The translations under genes were made by a program, and so were the position numbers. Source: Collinsella sp. MSK.8.10 (lineage in GTDB: Bacteria > Actinomycetota > Coriobacteriia > Coriobacteriales > Coriobacteriaceae). From it: a DNA stretch of 64,000 bases. Under the pieces are notes generated by a model. It searched no databases, had not been told where the DNA came from, and worked only from the letters and a program-made list of their open reading frames with translations. The stretch covers positions 1 through 64,000 of the forward strand of contig NZ_JAHPYF010000004.1 in the NCBI RefSeq assembly GCF_019041915.1, given 5' to 3'. Positions 32,002-42,796 of this stretch are shown one piece after another; the stretch's first letter is position 1, and each line of letters opens with the position of its first letter.

Positions 32002-34578
32002 ATGTGCGATTGCACAGATCATAAGGACGAGATTCCTGTCTACGACGCGCAGGCCATTGAGTCCAGGTGGATGAAGGCCTGGGAGGACTCCAACCTCTTT
32101 GCCGTCGACACCGACGACAGCAAGCCCAAGAAGTACGTGCTCGAGATGTTCCCGTATCCGTCGGGCGACCTGCACATGGGCCACGCGCGCAACTACACTA
32201 TCGGCGATGCCATGGCCCGTCAGGCCCGCATGCGTGGCTACGACGTGCTGCATCCCATCGGCTTTGACGCTTTTGGCCTGCCCGCCGAGAACGCCGCCAT
32301 CAAGCACAACACGCAGGCTGCCGCCTGGACGTATAAGAACATGGACCAGGCGCTCGCCACGATGAAGCGCATGGGCTTCTCCTACGATCTGGATCGCATG
32401 GTCAAGACCTGCAGCCCCGACTACTACCGCTGGGGCCAGTGGATCTTTGAGAAGATGTGGGAAAAGGGCCTGGTCTACCGTAAGAAGAACCCGGTCAACT
32501 GGTGCCCCACCTGCAAGACCGTTCTGGCTAACGAGCAGGTTACCGAGGGTAAGTGCTGGCGCTGCGGCACCGAGCCCGAGAAGCGCGACCTGGAGCAGTG
32601 GTACTACAAGATTACCGAGTACTCCCAGGAGCTGCTCGACGATCTGGAGAAGCTCCCCGGCTGGCCTGAGCGCGTCAAGCAGATGCAGGCCAACTGGATC
32701 GGTCGCTCTGAGGGCGCCGAGGTCGACTTTACCCTGTGCGACCAGGATGGCGAACCCATCGAGGGCGACGAGGGCAAGATCACCGTTTTCACCACGCGTG
32801 CCGATACGCTCTTTGGCGTTTCCTTCTTTGTCCTGGCTCCCGAGTACGCCGGCTTGCACGAGCTCGTCGAGGGCACGGAGTACGAGGAGGCCGTCACCAA
32901 GATCGTCGAGGACTCCAAGCATATCTCTGCCGTCGAGCGTGCCCAGGGCACCCTCGAGAAGCACGGTGCCTTCACGGGCCGCTATGTGGTAAACCCCGTC
33001 AACGGCGAGAAGGTCCCCGTTTGGGTTGCCGATTATGTCGTTGCCGACTACGGTACCGGTGCCGTCATGGCCGTTCCCTGCGGCGACCAGCGCGACTTTG
33101 AGTTTGCCCGTAAGTACGACCTGCCGATCGTGCCGATCATCCTGGACGATGACGATCGCGCTGCCGTCGAGGCCAGCGGCGAGAGCATCGATACCTTCCA
33201 TGCCGAGACCGTCGACTGGGATTGCGCTCACGCTGCCGAGGGCACGCTCGTCCAGTCCGGCAAGTACACTGGCATGCGCGGCGGTAAGCACTCCGAGGGT
33301 GAGGCTGCCATCGTGGCCGATCTCGAGGCCATGGGCTGCGGCCGTCGCAAGGTCGAGTTCCGCTTGCGCGACTGGCTCATCAGTCGCCAGCGCTATTGGG
33401 GCAACCCCATCCCGGCTATCCACTGCGAGCACTGCGGCATCGTGCCCGTGCCCGAGGATCAGCTGCCGGTGACGCTGCCCGAGAACCTGGACCTGGGCGC
33501 CGGCGAAACCCTCGCCGAGTGCAAGGAGTTCTACGAGACCACCTGCCCGGTCTGCGGTCGCCCGGCCAAGCGCGAGACCGATACCATGGACACCTTTACC
33601 TGCTCCAGCTGGTACTACCTGCGCTATACCGACCCGCACAACACCGAGCTGCCCTTCTCCAAGGGAGCCGCCGACCGTTGGATGCCCGTCGATAACTACA
33701 TCGGCGGCATCGAGCACGCCATTCTGCACCTGCTCTACAGCCGTTTCTTTACCAAGGCACTGCGCGACCTGGGTCTGCTGAGTGTGGACGAGCCCTTCAC
33801 CAACCTGCTGTGCCAGGGCATGGTCAAGGACGAGAACGGCGACACCATGTCCAAGTCCAAGGGCAACGTCGTGCCCCCGAGCTCGGTTATCGAGCCCTAC
33901 GGTGCCGACACCATGCGTTTGGCGATCCTGTTTATCGCCCCGCCCGAGAAGGACTTCGACTGGGATCCCAAGGCCGTCGAGGGCGCCAACCGCTTCATCA
34001 AGCGCGCCTGGCGTATCGTTTGGCAGCTCGTCCAGTCCGGCGACGCCAACGTGGCCTTCGACAAGTCCGCGCTCGACGAGGTCGCGATGAAGCTCTATCG
34101 CGAGCGTCACCGCACCATCGCCAAGTGCACCGAGGACTTCGATCGCGGCCAGTTCAACACCGCCATCTCGGCCGTCATGGAGCTCGTCAACGCGGCGAGC
34201 GCCTACCTCAACGCCACCGAGGGTACCGCCCGCGACAAGGCGCTGTGCTACGGCGTGGCCAAGGATATCGTGAGCGTCCTTGCCCCCATCTGCCCGTTCT
34301 GGGCCGACGAGCTGTGGCACGAGGCGCTCGGCTGCGAGGGCAACGCCTACACCGCCGCCTGGCCCGAGTTCGACCTGGCCGAGTCCGTTGAGGACACGGT
34401 GCAGATCGTGGTCCAGGTGCTCGGCAAGGTCCGCGGCCGCGTCGACGTGGCCCGCGATGCCTCCAACGAGGAAATGCAGGCTGCCGCCGAGGCCGCTGTC
34501 GCTAAGTGGACCGAGGGCAAGACTGTCGTCAAGGCCATCTGCGTGCCCGGCAAGCTGGTCAACCTGGTGGTCAAGTAA
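32002..34578 (+). CDS. leuS: Leucyl-tRNA synthetase
   Basis: 858 residues, bacterial size. Class I signature HMGH in [20 protein letters not shown] loop as TMSKSKGN. The zinc-type insert ([19 protein letters not shown]) and the CP1 editing domain ([20 protein letters not shown]) are present, as is the second Cys cluster CPVCGRP. C-terminal anticodon-binding and LeuS-specific domains end in [15 protein letters not shown]. Charges tRNA-Leu in the cytoplasm. Its leader is unusual and is described separately. Confidence 0.95.
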   Translation: MCDCTDHKDEIPVYDAQAIESRWMKAWEDSNLFAVDTDDSKPKKYVLEMFPYPSGDLHMGHARNYTIGDAMARQARMRGYDVLHPIGFDAFGLPAENAAIKHNTQAAAWTYKNMDQALATMKRMGFSYDLDRMVKTCSPDYYRWGQWIFEKMWEKGLVYRKKNPVNWCPTCKTVLANEQVTEGKCWRCGTEPEKRDLEQWYYKITEYSQELLDDLEKLPGWPERVKQMQANWIGRSEGAEVDFTLCDQDGEPIEGDEGKITVFTTRADTLFGVSFFVLAPEYAGLHELVEGTEYEEAVTKIVEDSKHISAVERAQGTLEKHGAFTGRYVVNPVNGEKVPVWVADYVVADYGTGAVMAVPCGDQRDFEFARKYDLPIVPIILDDDDRAAVEASGESIDTFHAETVDWDCAHAAEGTLVQSGKYTGMRGGKHSEGEAAIVADLEAMGCGRRKVEFRLRDWLISRQRYWGNPIPAIHCEHCGIVPVPEDQLPVTLPENLDLGAGETLAECKEFYETTCPVCGRPAKRETDTMDTFTCSSWYYLRYTDPHNTELPFSKGAADRWMPVDNYIGGIEHAILHLLYSRFFTKALRDLGLLSVDEPFTNLLCQGMVKDENGDTMSKSKGNVVPPSSVIEPYGADTMRLAILFIAPPEKDFDWDPKAVEGANRFIKRAWRIVWQLVQSGDANVAFDKSALDEVAMKLYRERHRTIAKCTEDFDRGQFNTAISAVMELVNAASAYLNATEGTARDKALCYGVAKDIVSVLAPICPFWADELWHEALGCEGNAYTAAWPEFDLAESVEDTVQIVVQVLGKVRGRVDVARDASNEEMQAAAEAAVAKWTEGKTVVKAICVPGKLVNLVVK

Positions 34579-34606
34579 GCACTGCGCGCATAGCTGACAT
34601 GCAATG

Positions 34607-34643
34607 AACGAGGGGCGATCCGATTGGGTCGTCCCTCGTTTTG
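34607..34643 (+). terminator. Terminator of leuS
   Basis: AACGAGGGGCGA (34607-34618) pairs with TCGTCCCTCGTT (34629-34640), followed by TTGC; the stem's own TT plus these gives a short T-run. Confidence 0.75.
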
Positions 34644-34729
34644 CATGTACCTGCCTAGGTGCCTTCGGCCAATTGTCCTATTCTTGTGGAGAAGCTGTGC
34701 GCACGCTGACCTGCAGATTCGTACTGTGC

Positions 34730-34758
34730 TTGCACGTTTCCGCAGCTATTGGTATAGT
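34730..34758 (+). promoter_or_regulatory. Promoter of the rimP-rpoD superoperon
   Basis: TTGCAC (34730-34735), 17 bases, TATAGT (34753-34758): close to consensus with ideal spacing. Predicted start near 34765, giving a leader of about 70 bases that contains an attenuator-like hairpin. Confidence 0.75.
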
Positions 34759-34784
34759 TTGCTTGCAAATGTAGTTGTAATTGA

Positions 34785-34816
34785 AAGAAGTGGGGTTTCG
34801 GCCCCGCTTCTTTTTT
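34785..34816 (+). terminator. Attenuator-like terminator in the rimP leader
   Basis: AAGAAGTGGGG and CCCCGCTTCTT (one G-U) with a TTTCGG-type loop and a T-run to 34816. It lies between promoter and rimP. Because NusA is encoded in this operon, feedback through termination is plausible but inferred. Confidence 0.75.
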
Positions 34817-34836
34817 GTATGGATGGAGGTGCCGCA

Positions 34837-35331
34837 ATGGTCAAGACCAAGACCGAGCAGGCGATCATCGACGCGCTCGAGGCCGTCGCTCCCCAGCACG
34901 ATGTCGACATCGTCGACGTCGAGCTCGTGGGCGCCACCAAGGCCCCCTGCGTGCGCGTGCGTATCGAGGGTGCCGAGGGTCAGAGCCTGTCTCTCAACGA
35001 CGTCACGGCCAACACCAAGTGGGTCGGCGATGTGATTGAGGAGCTCGACCCTATCTCTTCGAGCTATACGCTTGAGGTGTCGAGCCCGGGCATGGCGCGC
35101 CCGCTGCGCCGCCCGTGCGACTTTGCCCGCTTTGTTGGCGAGAACTGTGAGCTCACCTCCACCGCCACCGAGGGCCGTCGCAAGTACGCCGGCAAGATTG
35201 TCGCTGCGACCGAGACCGACGTGACCCTCGAGCTCGAGGACGGCGAGTCCGTCACCCTCGATTTCTCTGATGTTAAAAAGTGCAAGTTGAAGCCCACCTA
35301 CGACTTCAAGCCCGCGAAGGAAGGAAAGTAA
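34837..35331 (+). CDS. rimP: Ribosome maturation factor RimP
   Basis: 164 residues from ATG 34837 (GGAGG 8 bases before). Matches RimP in order: DIVDVELVGATKAPCVRVRIE, SLNDVTANTKWVGDVIEELDP, YTLEVSSPGMARPLRRPCDF and a C-terminal SH3-like barrel ending KKCKLKPTYDF. Assists 30S maturation. First gene of the operon; one base separates it from nusA. Confidence 0.92.
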   Translation: MVKTKTEQAIIDALEAVAPQHDVDIVDVELVGATKAPCVRVRIEGAEGQSLSLNDVTANTKWVGDVIEELDPISSSYTLEVSSPGMARPLRRPCDFARFVGENCELTSTATEGRRKYAGKIVAATETDVTLELEDGESVTLDFSDVKKCKLKPTYDFKPAKEGK

Positions 35332-35332
35332 G

Positions 35333-36580
35333 ATGGCAGCATCCGACATGATGTCCGCCCTGATGGAGCTTTGCCAGGAGAAGCACATCGACCAGCTCTA
35401 CCTGATCGACCGCCTGGAGCAGTCGCTCGCCAAGAGCTATGCCGAGATCCTGCATCTTGAGTGGGGCGCCAAGGTGACCATCGACCGCACCACCGGCAAG
35501 ATCTACGTCTACCGCCTGGAGCCGATCGACGATTCCATGGACGAGGAGGGCAACTTCACCGAGTTCGAGGAGATCGACGTCACCCCCAAGAACACGAGCC
35601 GCATCGCTGCCCAGCACGCCAAGGCCGAGATCAACGCCATCGTGCGTAACTCCGCCCGCGAGCAGATCTACGAGGAGTTCTCCGGCCGCATCGGTGACCT
35701 CATCAGCGGCACCGTGCTGCAGTCCACGCCCGACTTCACGATCGTCAAGATTCGCGAAGGCGTCGAGGCCGAGCTGCCGCACTTCGATCAGCGCCGTTAC
35801 GAGAACGAGCGCAACGAGCGTCCGATGGGCGAGCGCTACCTGCACAACCAGCACATCAAGGCCGTGATCATCGACGTTCGCGACCCCAACTCCAACCTGC
35901 AGCCGGTTCGTGGCGAGCACAGCCGTCCGCCGATTGTCATCTCCCGCACCCACCCCGAGCTCATGCGTCGTCTGTTTGAGCAGGAGGTGCCCGAGATCTA
36001 TGAGGGCACCGTCCAGATCAAGTCGATCGCCCGCGAGCCCGGTCAGCGCTCCAAGGTCGCCGTCCATTCGCTCGACGATCGTCTGGATCCCGTGGGCGCC
36101 TGCGTCGGCCCCAAGGGCAGCCGTGTTCGCGCTGTTGTGGGCGAGCTCCGTGGCGAGCGCGTCGACGTCATCCTGTGGGATGCCGATCCTGCCGTCTATG
36201 TCGCCAACGCCCTGTCGCCCGCTAAGGTCACCCGCGTCCTCATCGACGAGGAGAAGGCCTACGCCGGCGTCATCGTGCCCGACGACCAGCTGTCCCTCGC
36301 CATCGGCAAGGAGGGCCAGAACGCCCGCCTCGCCGCGCGCCTTACCGGCTGGCACATCGACATCAAGTCCGAGACGCTTGCCGCCGACATCCTCAAGAAC
36401 GTTCCCGTTCACGAGGAGCCCGCCGCCGACCTGATCGGTGACGAGGAGGACGAGGACGTCCGCCGCTGCGAGTACGTGTCCGAGGACGGCATCCAGTGCC
36501 GCAACCAGGCTCGTCCCGGCTCCCGTTTCTGCGGTGTCCACGACACCGACGCCTTCGATGATGCGGAGGACCTGATCTAG
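35333..36580 (+). CDS. nusA: Transcription termination/antitermination factor NusA with a Cys/His tail
   Basis: 415 residues. N-terminal RNA-polymerase-binding domain (1-125), S1 domain ([20 protein letters not shown]), then KH1 and KH2 ([38 protein letters not shown]). After KH2 a tail carries C379, C389, C400 and H403 (C-x9-C-x10-C-x2-H), which looks like a small zinc-binding knuckle and is not part of ordinary NusA. The ylxR gene, which usually follows nusA, is missing; only 91 non-coding bases precede infB. Confidence 0.92.
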   Translation: MAASDMMSALMELCQEKHIDQLYLIDRLEQSLAKSYAEILHLEWGAKVTIDRTTGKIYVYRLEPIDDSMDEEGNFTEFEEIDVTPKNTSRIAAQHAKAEINAIVRNSAREQIYEEFSGRIGDLISGTVLQSTPDFTIVKIREGVEAELPHFDQRRYENERNERPMGERYLHNQHIKAVIIDVRDPNSNLQPVRGEHSRPPIVISRTHPELMRRLFEQEVPEIYEGTVQIKSIAREPGQRSKVAVHSLDDRLDPVGACVGPKGSRVRAVVGELRGERVDVILWDADPAVYVANALSPAKVTRVLIDEEKAYAGVIVPDDQLSLAIGKEGQNARLAARLTGWHIDIKSETLAADILKNVPVHEEPAADLIGDEEDEDVRRCEYVSEDGIQCRNQARPGSRFCGVHDTDAFDDAEDLI

Positions 36581-36671
36581 CGCGCGGTTGCGCCGGGCGG
36601 GTCCCGGCGCGTCTCCCACGCTCGTTCAGTCTCTAGGCACCCAAGGTGCCAGAAAGGGTAGGTGAAGTCAT

Positions 36672-39386
36672 ATGGCAAAAGTCCGTGTGTCCACCCTGGC
36701 CAAAGAGTTCGGCATGACCTCTAAGGAACTGATGGGTCATCTCGCCGATATGAAGATTCCCGCTAAGTCCGCTTCCTCCACCTTGGAGGACGCCTATGTC
36801 GCCATGGTCCGCAAGCAGCTCGCCTCGGTGATCGAGGCCCGCGCCCAGGAAGTCGAGGCCGCCAAGCAGGCCGAGGAGCAGGCAGCTGCCGCCGAGGAGG
36901 CCGCTCGCGCCGCCGAGGCCGAGCGCGAGCGCATCGCCGCCGAGAAGGCCCGCGAGGAGGAGCGTCGCCAGTTTGCCGCAGCCCAGGCTGCCGAGGAGGC
37001 CGCCCGCGCCGAGGCCGAGGCTAAGAAGAAGGCCGAGCAGGAGCGTCTTGCCCGCGAGAAGGAGGAGGCTGCCCGCGAGGCCCAGCGCCGCGCCGTTCCC
37101 GCTTCCGACTCCGGTTCGCGCTTCCGTTCGCTGCTCGACCAGATCGCCGCACAGGAGACCGTGCTCAAGGAGAAGAAGGACGCCGAGGACAAGGCCAAGG
37201 CCGAGCGCGCCGCAGAGCGCGGTAACCGTCGTGGCGGCAATAACGACCGCCGCGGTGGCCGTCGTAACGATCGCAACGCTTCCGACAACAACTCCGAGCG
37301 CAATGCCTCCGAGAGCCGTCCGCACAGCCATCGCACCAACGCCAGCAACAACGTCGCTGCCGGCATGGACTTCCCCAACCCCGATAAGCAGGGCAAGGGC
37401 AAGAAGCGCAAGGGCGGTCACAACAACGAAGAGGACCACTACAGCCGCATGGCTCGCGAGGCCGAGGAGTACAGCCGCGAGAAGGTGCTCGAGGAGGCTC
37501 GTGCTGCCGTCGAGGAGGCCTCTCGCGAGTCCACCGGTCGCCGCAAGAAGCGCAAGGAGAAGCGCGAACGCGAGGCTGCCAAGGCTCAGGAGGAGCGCAA
37601 GATAGAGGAGGCGCTGGCCCAGGGCGTGAACCCCGAGGACCTCGACGCCATCAAGGTCTCCCAGGGCGTTACCGTCCAGGAGCTTGCCGAGGCGCTTGAC
37701 GTTCCGGCCAACGACATCATCAAGCGCCTGTTCCTGCTGGGTACGCCGCTCACCATGACGCAGTCCATGTCCGACGACCTCGTCGAGCTCGTCGCCGACG
37801 ACCTGGGCCGTCAGATTAAGATCATCACCCCCGAGGAGGAGAACACCTTCTCGTTCTACGACGATCCCGCCGACCTTAAGCCGCGCGCCCCGGTCGTCAC
37901 CGTCATGGGCCACGTCGACCACGGTAAGACGTCGCTGCTCGACGCCATCCGTCATACCGGCGTTGCTGCCGGCGAGGCGGGCGGCATTACGCAGGCCATC
38001 GGCGCTTCGCAGGTCATGATCAACGACCGCAAGATCACCTTTATCGATACCCCGGGTCACGCCACCTTTACGGCTATGCGTGCCCGTGGTGCTAAGGTGA
38101 CCGACATCGTCATTCTGATCGTGGCCGCCGACGACGGCGTCATGCCCCAGACGGTCGAGTCGATCAACCATGCCAAGGCCGCCGGCGTTCCCATCGTCGT
38201 CGCCGTCAACAAGATCGATAAGCCGGGCGCCAACCCCGACCGCGTGCGCCAGGAGCTCACCGAGTACGGCGTCATCCCCGAGGAGTGGGGCGGACAGAAC
38301 ATGTTCGTCAACATCTCGGCCAAGCAGAAGATCGGTATCGACGACCTTCTGGAGACCGTGCTGCTTCAGGCCGACGTTCTCGAGCTCAAGGCTAACCCGG
38401 ACACCTTTGCCTCCGGCAACGTCCTCGAGGCCAAGCTCGACAAGGGCCGCGGCTCGGTCGCTACCGTGCTCGTGACCCGCGGTACCCTGCACGTGGGCGA
38501 TACGCTGGTCGCCGGCCTTACCTACGGCCGCGTCCGCGCCATGCTCGACCCCAAGGGTCGCGCCGTCACCGAGGCCGGTCCCTCCGACGCCGTCGAGATT
38601 TTGGGCCTGCAGTCCGTGCCCAACGCCGGCGACGAGTTCCGCGTGTTTGAGGACGAGCGCGAGGCTCGCGCCCTTGCCGACGAGCGTTCGCTCAAGGCCC
38701 GTATCGAGGAGCAGAGCCGCGTCAAGCACGTCACGCTCGAGAACCTCTTCGAGACCATCGCCGACGCCGAGGTCAAGGAGCTCAACCTGATCATCAAGGC
38801 CGACGTCCAGGGTTCCATCGAGGCCCTTCAGGACTCGCTCGACAAGATGGATCAGTCCGAGGTTCGCATCAACACGATTCACTCCGCCGTTGGCGCCATC
38901 AACGAGACCGACGTGGTCCTGGCCGACGCCTCCAACGCCATCATCATCGGCTTTGGCGTCCGTCCCGACGGTAAGGCCCGCTCCGCCGCCGAGCGCGAGG
39001 GCGTCGAGATCCGTTGCTACGACGTCATCTACAAGTGCCTCGAGGAGCTCGACGCCGCCCGTATCGGCATGCTCAAGCCCACCGAGGTCGAGGTCGCCAC
39101 GGGTACCGCGACCGTCCTTGACACCTTCAAGGTGCCCAAAGTCGGTATCGCCGCCGGTGTCCGCGTCGAGGAGGGCGAGATCGCCGCGACCGATTCCGTG
39201 CGCCTGGTGCGCGACGGTATCGTGGTCTTCAACGGCAAGATCGCCTCGATGCGCCACTACAAGGACGAGGCCAAGAGCCTCAAGAGCGGTTCCGAGGGCG
39301 GCATTGGCCTGGAGAACTTCCAGGACATCAAGCCCGGCGACCAGATCGAGGGTTACCGCATCGACCAGGTTGCCCGTACCGAGTAG
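36672..39386 (+). CDS. infB: Translation initiation factor IF-2
   Basis: 904 residues. N-terminal IF2_N motif ([21 protein letters not shown]), a long charged coiled linker rich in Glu/Ala/Arg, then an Arg/Asn/Gly-rich stretch (about 185-250) and a second IF2_N. The G domain shows [13 protein letters not shown] and NKID. Domains II to IV complete the factor. Brings fMet-tRNA to the 30S subunit. AGGTGA precedes the ATG. Confidence 0.95.
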   Translation: MAKVRVSTLAKEFGMTSKELMGHLADMKIPAKSASSTLEDAYVAMVRKQLASVIEARAQEVEAAKQAEEQAAAAEEAARAAEAERERIAAEKAREEERRQFAAAQAAEEAARAEAEAKKKAEQERLAREKEEAAREAQRRAVPASDSGSRFRSLLDQIAAQETVLKEKKDAEDKAKAERAAERGNRRGGNNDRRGGRRNDRNASDNNSERNASESRPHSHRTNASNNVAAGMDFPNPDKQGKGKKRKGGHNNEEDHYSRMAREAEEYSREKVLEEARAAVEEASRESTGRRKKRKEKREREAAKAQEERKIEEALAQGVNPEDLDAIKVSQGVTVQELAEALDVPANDIIKRLFLLGTPLTMTQSMSDDLVELVADDLGRQIKIITPEEENTFSFYDDPADLKPRAPVVTVMGHVDHGKTSLLDAIRHTGVAAGEAGGITQAIGASQVMINDRKITFIDTPGHATFTAMRARGAKVTDIVILIVAADDGVMPQTVESINHAKAAGVPIVVAVNKIDKPGANPDRVRQELTEYGVIPEEWGGQNMFVNISAKQKIGIDDLLETVLLQADVLELKANPDTFASGNVLEAKLDKGRGSVATVLVTRGTLHVGDTLVAGLTYGRVRAMLDPKGRAVTEAGPSDAVEILGLQSVPNAGDEFRVFEDEREARALADERSLKARIEEQSRVKHVTLENLFETIADAEVKELNLIIKADVQGSIEALQDSLDKMDQSEVRINTIHSAVGAINETDVVLADASNAIIIGFGVRPDGKARSAAEREGVEIRCYDVIYKCLEELDAARIGMLKPTEVEVATGTATVLDTFKVPKVGIAAGVRVEEGEIAATDSVRLVRDGIVVFNGKIASMRHYKDEAKSLKSGSEGGIGLENFQDIKPGDQIEGYRIDQVARTE

Positions 39387-39397
39387 GGGGTAGCGCT

Positions 39398-39808
39398 ATG
39401 AAGCAAACGCAGGCAACCCGCCGTCTGGGCGAGCAGCTTCGCGAGAAGCTTGGTTATATCCTGCTCTTTGAGGTTTCCGATCCGCGTCTCGACCTAGTTA
39501 CTTTGACCGCGGTCGAGGTCGCGGTGGACCGTTCGTTCGCGCGTGTGTACGTGTCGTGCGATGCGAGCCGCTACGATGAGGTCATGGAGGCGCTCGCAAG
39601 CGCCAAGGGCCGTATTCGCAGCCTGTTGGCTCGCTCGCTCGATTGGCGTGTTACGCCCGAGCTCGATTTTCGCATCGATCGCTCGACCGATGAGGCCGAG
39701 CGCATCACGCGTGCGCTGGAAAACGTTCCCGCCACGCTTGCGATCGAAAAGGACGAGGACGGCTATCCGATAGCGGATGCCGCCCAGGAGGCAGCTTTAG
39801 ATGACTAA
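39398..39808 (+). CDS. rbfA: Ribosome-binding factor A
   Basis: 136 residues; GGGGG upstream of the ATG. KH-like fold: TRRLGEQLREKLGYILLFEVSDPRLDLVTLTAVEVAVDRSFARVYVS. Needed for 16S 5'-end maturation and cold growth. The C-terminal acidic tail is ordinary. Overlaps nrnA by 8 bases. Confidence 0.92.
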   Translation: MKQTQATRRLGEQLREKLGYILLFEVSDPRLDLVTLTAVEVAVDRSFARVYVSCDASRYDEVMEALASAKGRIRSLLARSLDWRVTPELDFRIDRSTDEAERITRALENVPATLAIEKDEDGYPIADAAQEAALDD

Positions 39809-40844
39809 TTCCGCCGACCTCGCCTCGTGCGAGTCTGCAGATATTCAGCGACGCATCCTCGAGCTCATCGAGGGTGCGTCCTCCATTGCGATTTCGGGAC
39901 ATACTTCTCCCGATGGCGATGCCTTGGGCTCCGTGCTGGGTCTGGGCCTCTCGCTCATGAAGTTTTTCCCCAACAAGGACATTGCCCTGCTGCTGGCAGA
40001 CGATGACCCGGTTCCGCGTATCTACCGCTTTATGGAAGGCTCCGATCGCCTGGTGCCGGCATCTGCGTACACTGGCAATCCGGACCTGTTCATCTCGGTG
40101 GACGTACCGGTCGTCGAGCGCCTCAACGACTCTGCTGAGGTGCTTCGTCGCTCCAAGCATGTGGTGTGCTTCGATCACCATCCGGCTCGCGAGGAGTTTG
40201 CCGAACTGAGCCTGAGGCGTGTTGAAGCTGCAGCCTGCGCTATGATCATCGACCGCTTCTTGGACAACTGTGGCATTGTCGCCCGTGATGGCGTTGCGAC
40301 CTGCCTGCTGTGCGGCTTGGTTACCGATACCGGCCGTTTTCAGTACCAAAACGCCGATGCCGCTGCGTTCCATGCGGCTTCGCGACTGGTTGCCCACGGT
40401 GCCGATCCGGCGCGTGTGGCACTCGAGGTATATCAGAGCATGCGCGTTGAGTTTTTGCACCTCAAGTCCATCGTTATGGGCCGCATCAAGACAGTGGCCC
40501 ACGGGCGCGTCGCGTATAGCTACGCGTACCAGAGTGACCTTGAGGCTTGCGGTGTCACCTCGGATGAGTGCGACGGCCTGGTTGACGTGGTGCGCTCAGT
40601 GATGGGCGTCGAGGTCTGCATGTTCTTAAAGGGCATTGAGGGCGATACCAAGGTGCGTGGCAACCTGCGCTCCAAGGGGGACCTCGATGTGTCCGAGATT
40701 GCTGCCAACTTTGGCGGTGGCGGGCATCATGCTGCCGCCGGTTTCTCCAACAACGGAACGATTCTCGAGACGCTCACCGTGGCACTTCCCATGCTGGCCG
40801 AGCTGGTAGGGGAGGATCCCGCTTCGGTGACCGTCGAGCTTTAA
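39801..40844 (+). CDS. nrnA: DHH/DHHA1 phosphoesterase, NrnA-like
   Basis: 347 residues. DHH motifs: GHTSPDGDALGSVLG, FISVDVPVVERL and CFDHHPAREEF. The DHHA1 domain ends with the GGGGHHAAAG-type loop (NFGGGGHHAAAGFS). The family removes mono- and dinucleotides from short RNA and/or turns pAp into AMP. It sits between rbfA and truB, a usual place for nrnA. AGGAGG before the ATG. Confidence 0.9.
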   Translation: MTNSADLASCESADIQRRILELIEGASSIAISGHTSPDGDALGSVLGLGLSLMKFFPNKDIALLLADDDPVPRIYRFMEGSDRLVPASAYTGNPDLFISVDVPVVERLNDSAEVLRRSKHVVCFDHHPAREEFAELSLRRVEAAACAMIIDRFLDNCGIVARDGVATCLLCGLVTDTGRFQYQNADAAAFHAASRLVAHGADPARVALEVYQSMRVEFLHLKSIVMGRIKTVAHGRVAYSYAYQSDLEACGVTSDECDGLVDVVRSVMGVEVCMFLKGIEGDTKVRGNLRSKGDLDVSEIAANFGGGGHHAAAGFSNNGTILETLTVALPMLAELVGEDPASVTVEL

Positions 40845-40859
40845 CTTTTTGGATGGTAC

Positions 40860-41792
40860 ATGGCTCGTCGTACGCCTTCACAACTGAATATGCTGCTCGC
40901 CGTCGATAAGCCGGTGGGCTGTACGTCCCACGATGTGGTCTCGCAATGCCGACGCGCCCTCCATGAGCGGCGCGTCGGCCATGCCGGCACGCTCGACCCC
41001 ATGGCATCTGGCGTCATGGTGGTGGGTGTGGGCCAGGCCACCCGTCTGCTGGGCATGCTCACGCTCGATACCAAAAGCTACGTCGCCGATATTTCGTTTG
41101 GCGCCGAGACGAATACCGATGATGCGGAGGGCGAGGCGGTCCGCACGGTGGCTGTTGCCAACGAGCTCCGCGATCCTGCCTATGCGCGTGAGCAATTGGC
41201 CTCCATGCTGGGTCCGCAGATGCAGGTGCCGCCGGCGTTTTCGGCTATCTCGGTCAATGGCGTTCGTGCCTACAAGTCTGCTCGCGAGGGCAATGCGGTG
41301 GACCTACCTCCGCGTCCCGTCGAGGTCTATGCCGCCGACCTGATCGCCGTGGGCGGCGAAGGTGATACGTGCGTGTGGACCGTGGCGTTCTCGGTGAGCA
41401 AGGGAACCTATATCCGAGCGCTCGCTCGCGACCTGGGCCGCGCCTGCGAGAGCGCCGCGCACATTTCCGCGCTGCGCCGCACGGCCTCCGGTGTTGTTTC
41501 CATTGGCGCTTGTCATGCGGTCGAGGAGCTTTCTCCCGAGTCCGCGGCTGGCTTTGCCCTGGATCCCATTGCGGCCCTGGGCGCCACACGTGTTGACTTG
41601 CCGGGCAATCTTGCCGACGACCTTCTCTGCGGCCGACGCATTCCCGTTGAGCGTGCGCTTGCCGATTTCGATGCCTCGAAGGCGCCGTTTGCGTTGGTGC
41701 TCGATGGGGGACTCAAGGCGCTCGCCCGCATTGAGGGTGGCCGCTTTGTCATGGAGCACGTGTTTCCGCAGGCAATCGGCGGTGTTCGATGA
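40860..41792 (+). CDS. truB: tRNA pseudouridine-55 synthase TruB
   Basis: 310 residues. DKPVGCTSHDVV and the catalytic block GHAGTLDPMASGVMVVGVG with the nucleophilic Asp. Later motifs SFGAETNTDDAEG and VSKGTYIRALARDLG also match. Makes pseudouridine in the T loop of tRNAs. Overlaps ribF by 4 bases (ATGA). Confidence 0.93.
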   Translation: MARRTPSQLNMLLAVDKPVGCTSHDVVSQCRRALHERRVGHAGTLDPMASGVMVVGVGQATRLLGMLTLDTKSYVADISFGAETNTDDAEGEAVRTVAVANELRDPAYAREQLASMLGPQMQVPPAFSAISVNGVRAYKSAREGNAVDLPPRPVEVYAADLIAVGGEGDTCVWTVAFSVSKGTYIRALARDLGRACESAAHISALRRTASGVVSIGACHAVEELSPESAAGFALDPIAALGATRVDLPGNLADDLLCGRRIPVERALADFDASKAPFALVLDGGLKALARIEGGRFVMEHVFPQAIGGVR

Positions 41793-42796
41793 TGTTGTCC
41801 GTTCGCGAGCTCGCGCGTATCTTTTTCGCGGGCGAGTCGGACGAGGCTCGCATCGTTACTGCCGATGTGTTTGATAAGTGTGAGCACCTGGGTGCCGCAT
41901 CGATTGCCATCGGCGTGTTCGACGGCGTTCACCGTGGACACCGGGAGCTCATTGCGGCGCTTGTCCGTGATGCCCGTGCCCATGGCTGCAAGGCGGTCGT
42001 AGTTACCTTCGATCCCGACCCGGACGTCGTGGTGAGCCCTTCGCCCGCTCAAAAATTGATGACGACGGCCGACCGTCTGCATGCCCTGGCTCAAACTGGG
42101 GTCGATGCGGTGGTGGCCGTTCCCTTTACGCCTGAGGTTGCGGCGCTTGACCATGTTGCTTTTCTCTCGCTGGTGTCGCGTCTGGTCGACATTCGATCGA
42201 TTCGCGTTGGCAGCGACTTTAGGCTGGGTCGTGGCGGTGCTTCTGGTGTTGACGAGATGCGCGCCTGGGGTGCCGAGCGCGGCGTTGACGTATACGGGCA
42301 CGACTTGCTTTGCGAGGGCGGTGAGGCCATTTGCGCCACCCGCATTCGTCATGAGCTGGGACAGGGCCATGTGGAGCTTGCTGCTGAGTTACTCGGCCGT
42401 CCGTATATGGTGCGTGGCGGTGTTATTCGCGGCCGTCACGAGGGTTCTGGCATGGGCTTTCCCACGGCAAACCTGCAGGTTCCCGACGGTATTCAGGTGC
42501 CTGCCGATGGCGTGTATGAGGGTCTGGTGCTGGTCGATGACACCGCGTGGCCCGCTGCCGTGAACGTCGGACTGCCGCCGACGTATGCCGACGATGTCGC
42601 TTCGGCGCATCTCGAGGCTAATTTAATTGGTTATACGGGCGACCTGTACGGCTCTTCTGTTTCGCTAGCGTTTACGCGTTGGCTGCGTCCGTCGCGTGTG
42701 TTCGATTCGCTGGATGAGTTGATTGCGACCGTCGAGGGTAATATCGAAGATATTCGTCACAACTTGGGCAAGCAGGGGGTGAGCATCCGTGATTAG
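41789..42796 (+). CDS. ribF: Riboflavin kinase/FAD synthetase
   Basis: 335 residues. N-terminal nucleotidyltransferase: IGVFDGVHRGHRELI and RVGSDFRLGRGGAG-like region. C-terminal flavokinase: RGGVIRGRHEGSGMGFPTANL. Converts riboflavin to FMN and FAD. Standard place after truB. Overlaps dnaG by 8 bases. Confidence 0.92.
   Translation: MMLSVRELARIFFAGESDEARIVTADVFDKCEHLGAASIAIGVFDGVHRGHRELIAALVRDARAHGCKAVVVTFDPDPDVVVSPSPAQKLMTTADRLHALAQTGVDAVVAVPFTPEVAALDHVAFLSLVSRLVDIRSIRVGSDFRLGRGGASGVDEMRAWGAERGVDVYGHDLLCEGGEAICATRIRHELGQGHVELAAELLGRPYMVRGGVIRGRHEGSGMGFPTANLQVPDGIQVPADGVYEGLVLVDDTAWPAAVNVGLPPTYADDVASAHLEANLIGYTGDLYGSSVSLAFTRWLRPSRVFDSLDELIATVEGNIEDIRHNLGKQGVSIRD

Noticed and set aside
31963..34320. 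785-codon minus-strand frame opposite leuS
   Set aside because: Antisense shadow of a strongly conserved synthetase; repetitive Gly/Leu/Val/Asp composition and no ribosome site.
36633..39257. 874-codon minus-strand frame opposite infB
   Set aside because: Low-complexity shadow of GC-biased codons; IF-2 motifs are unambiguous on the plus strand.
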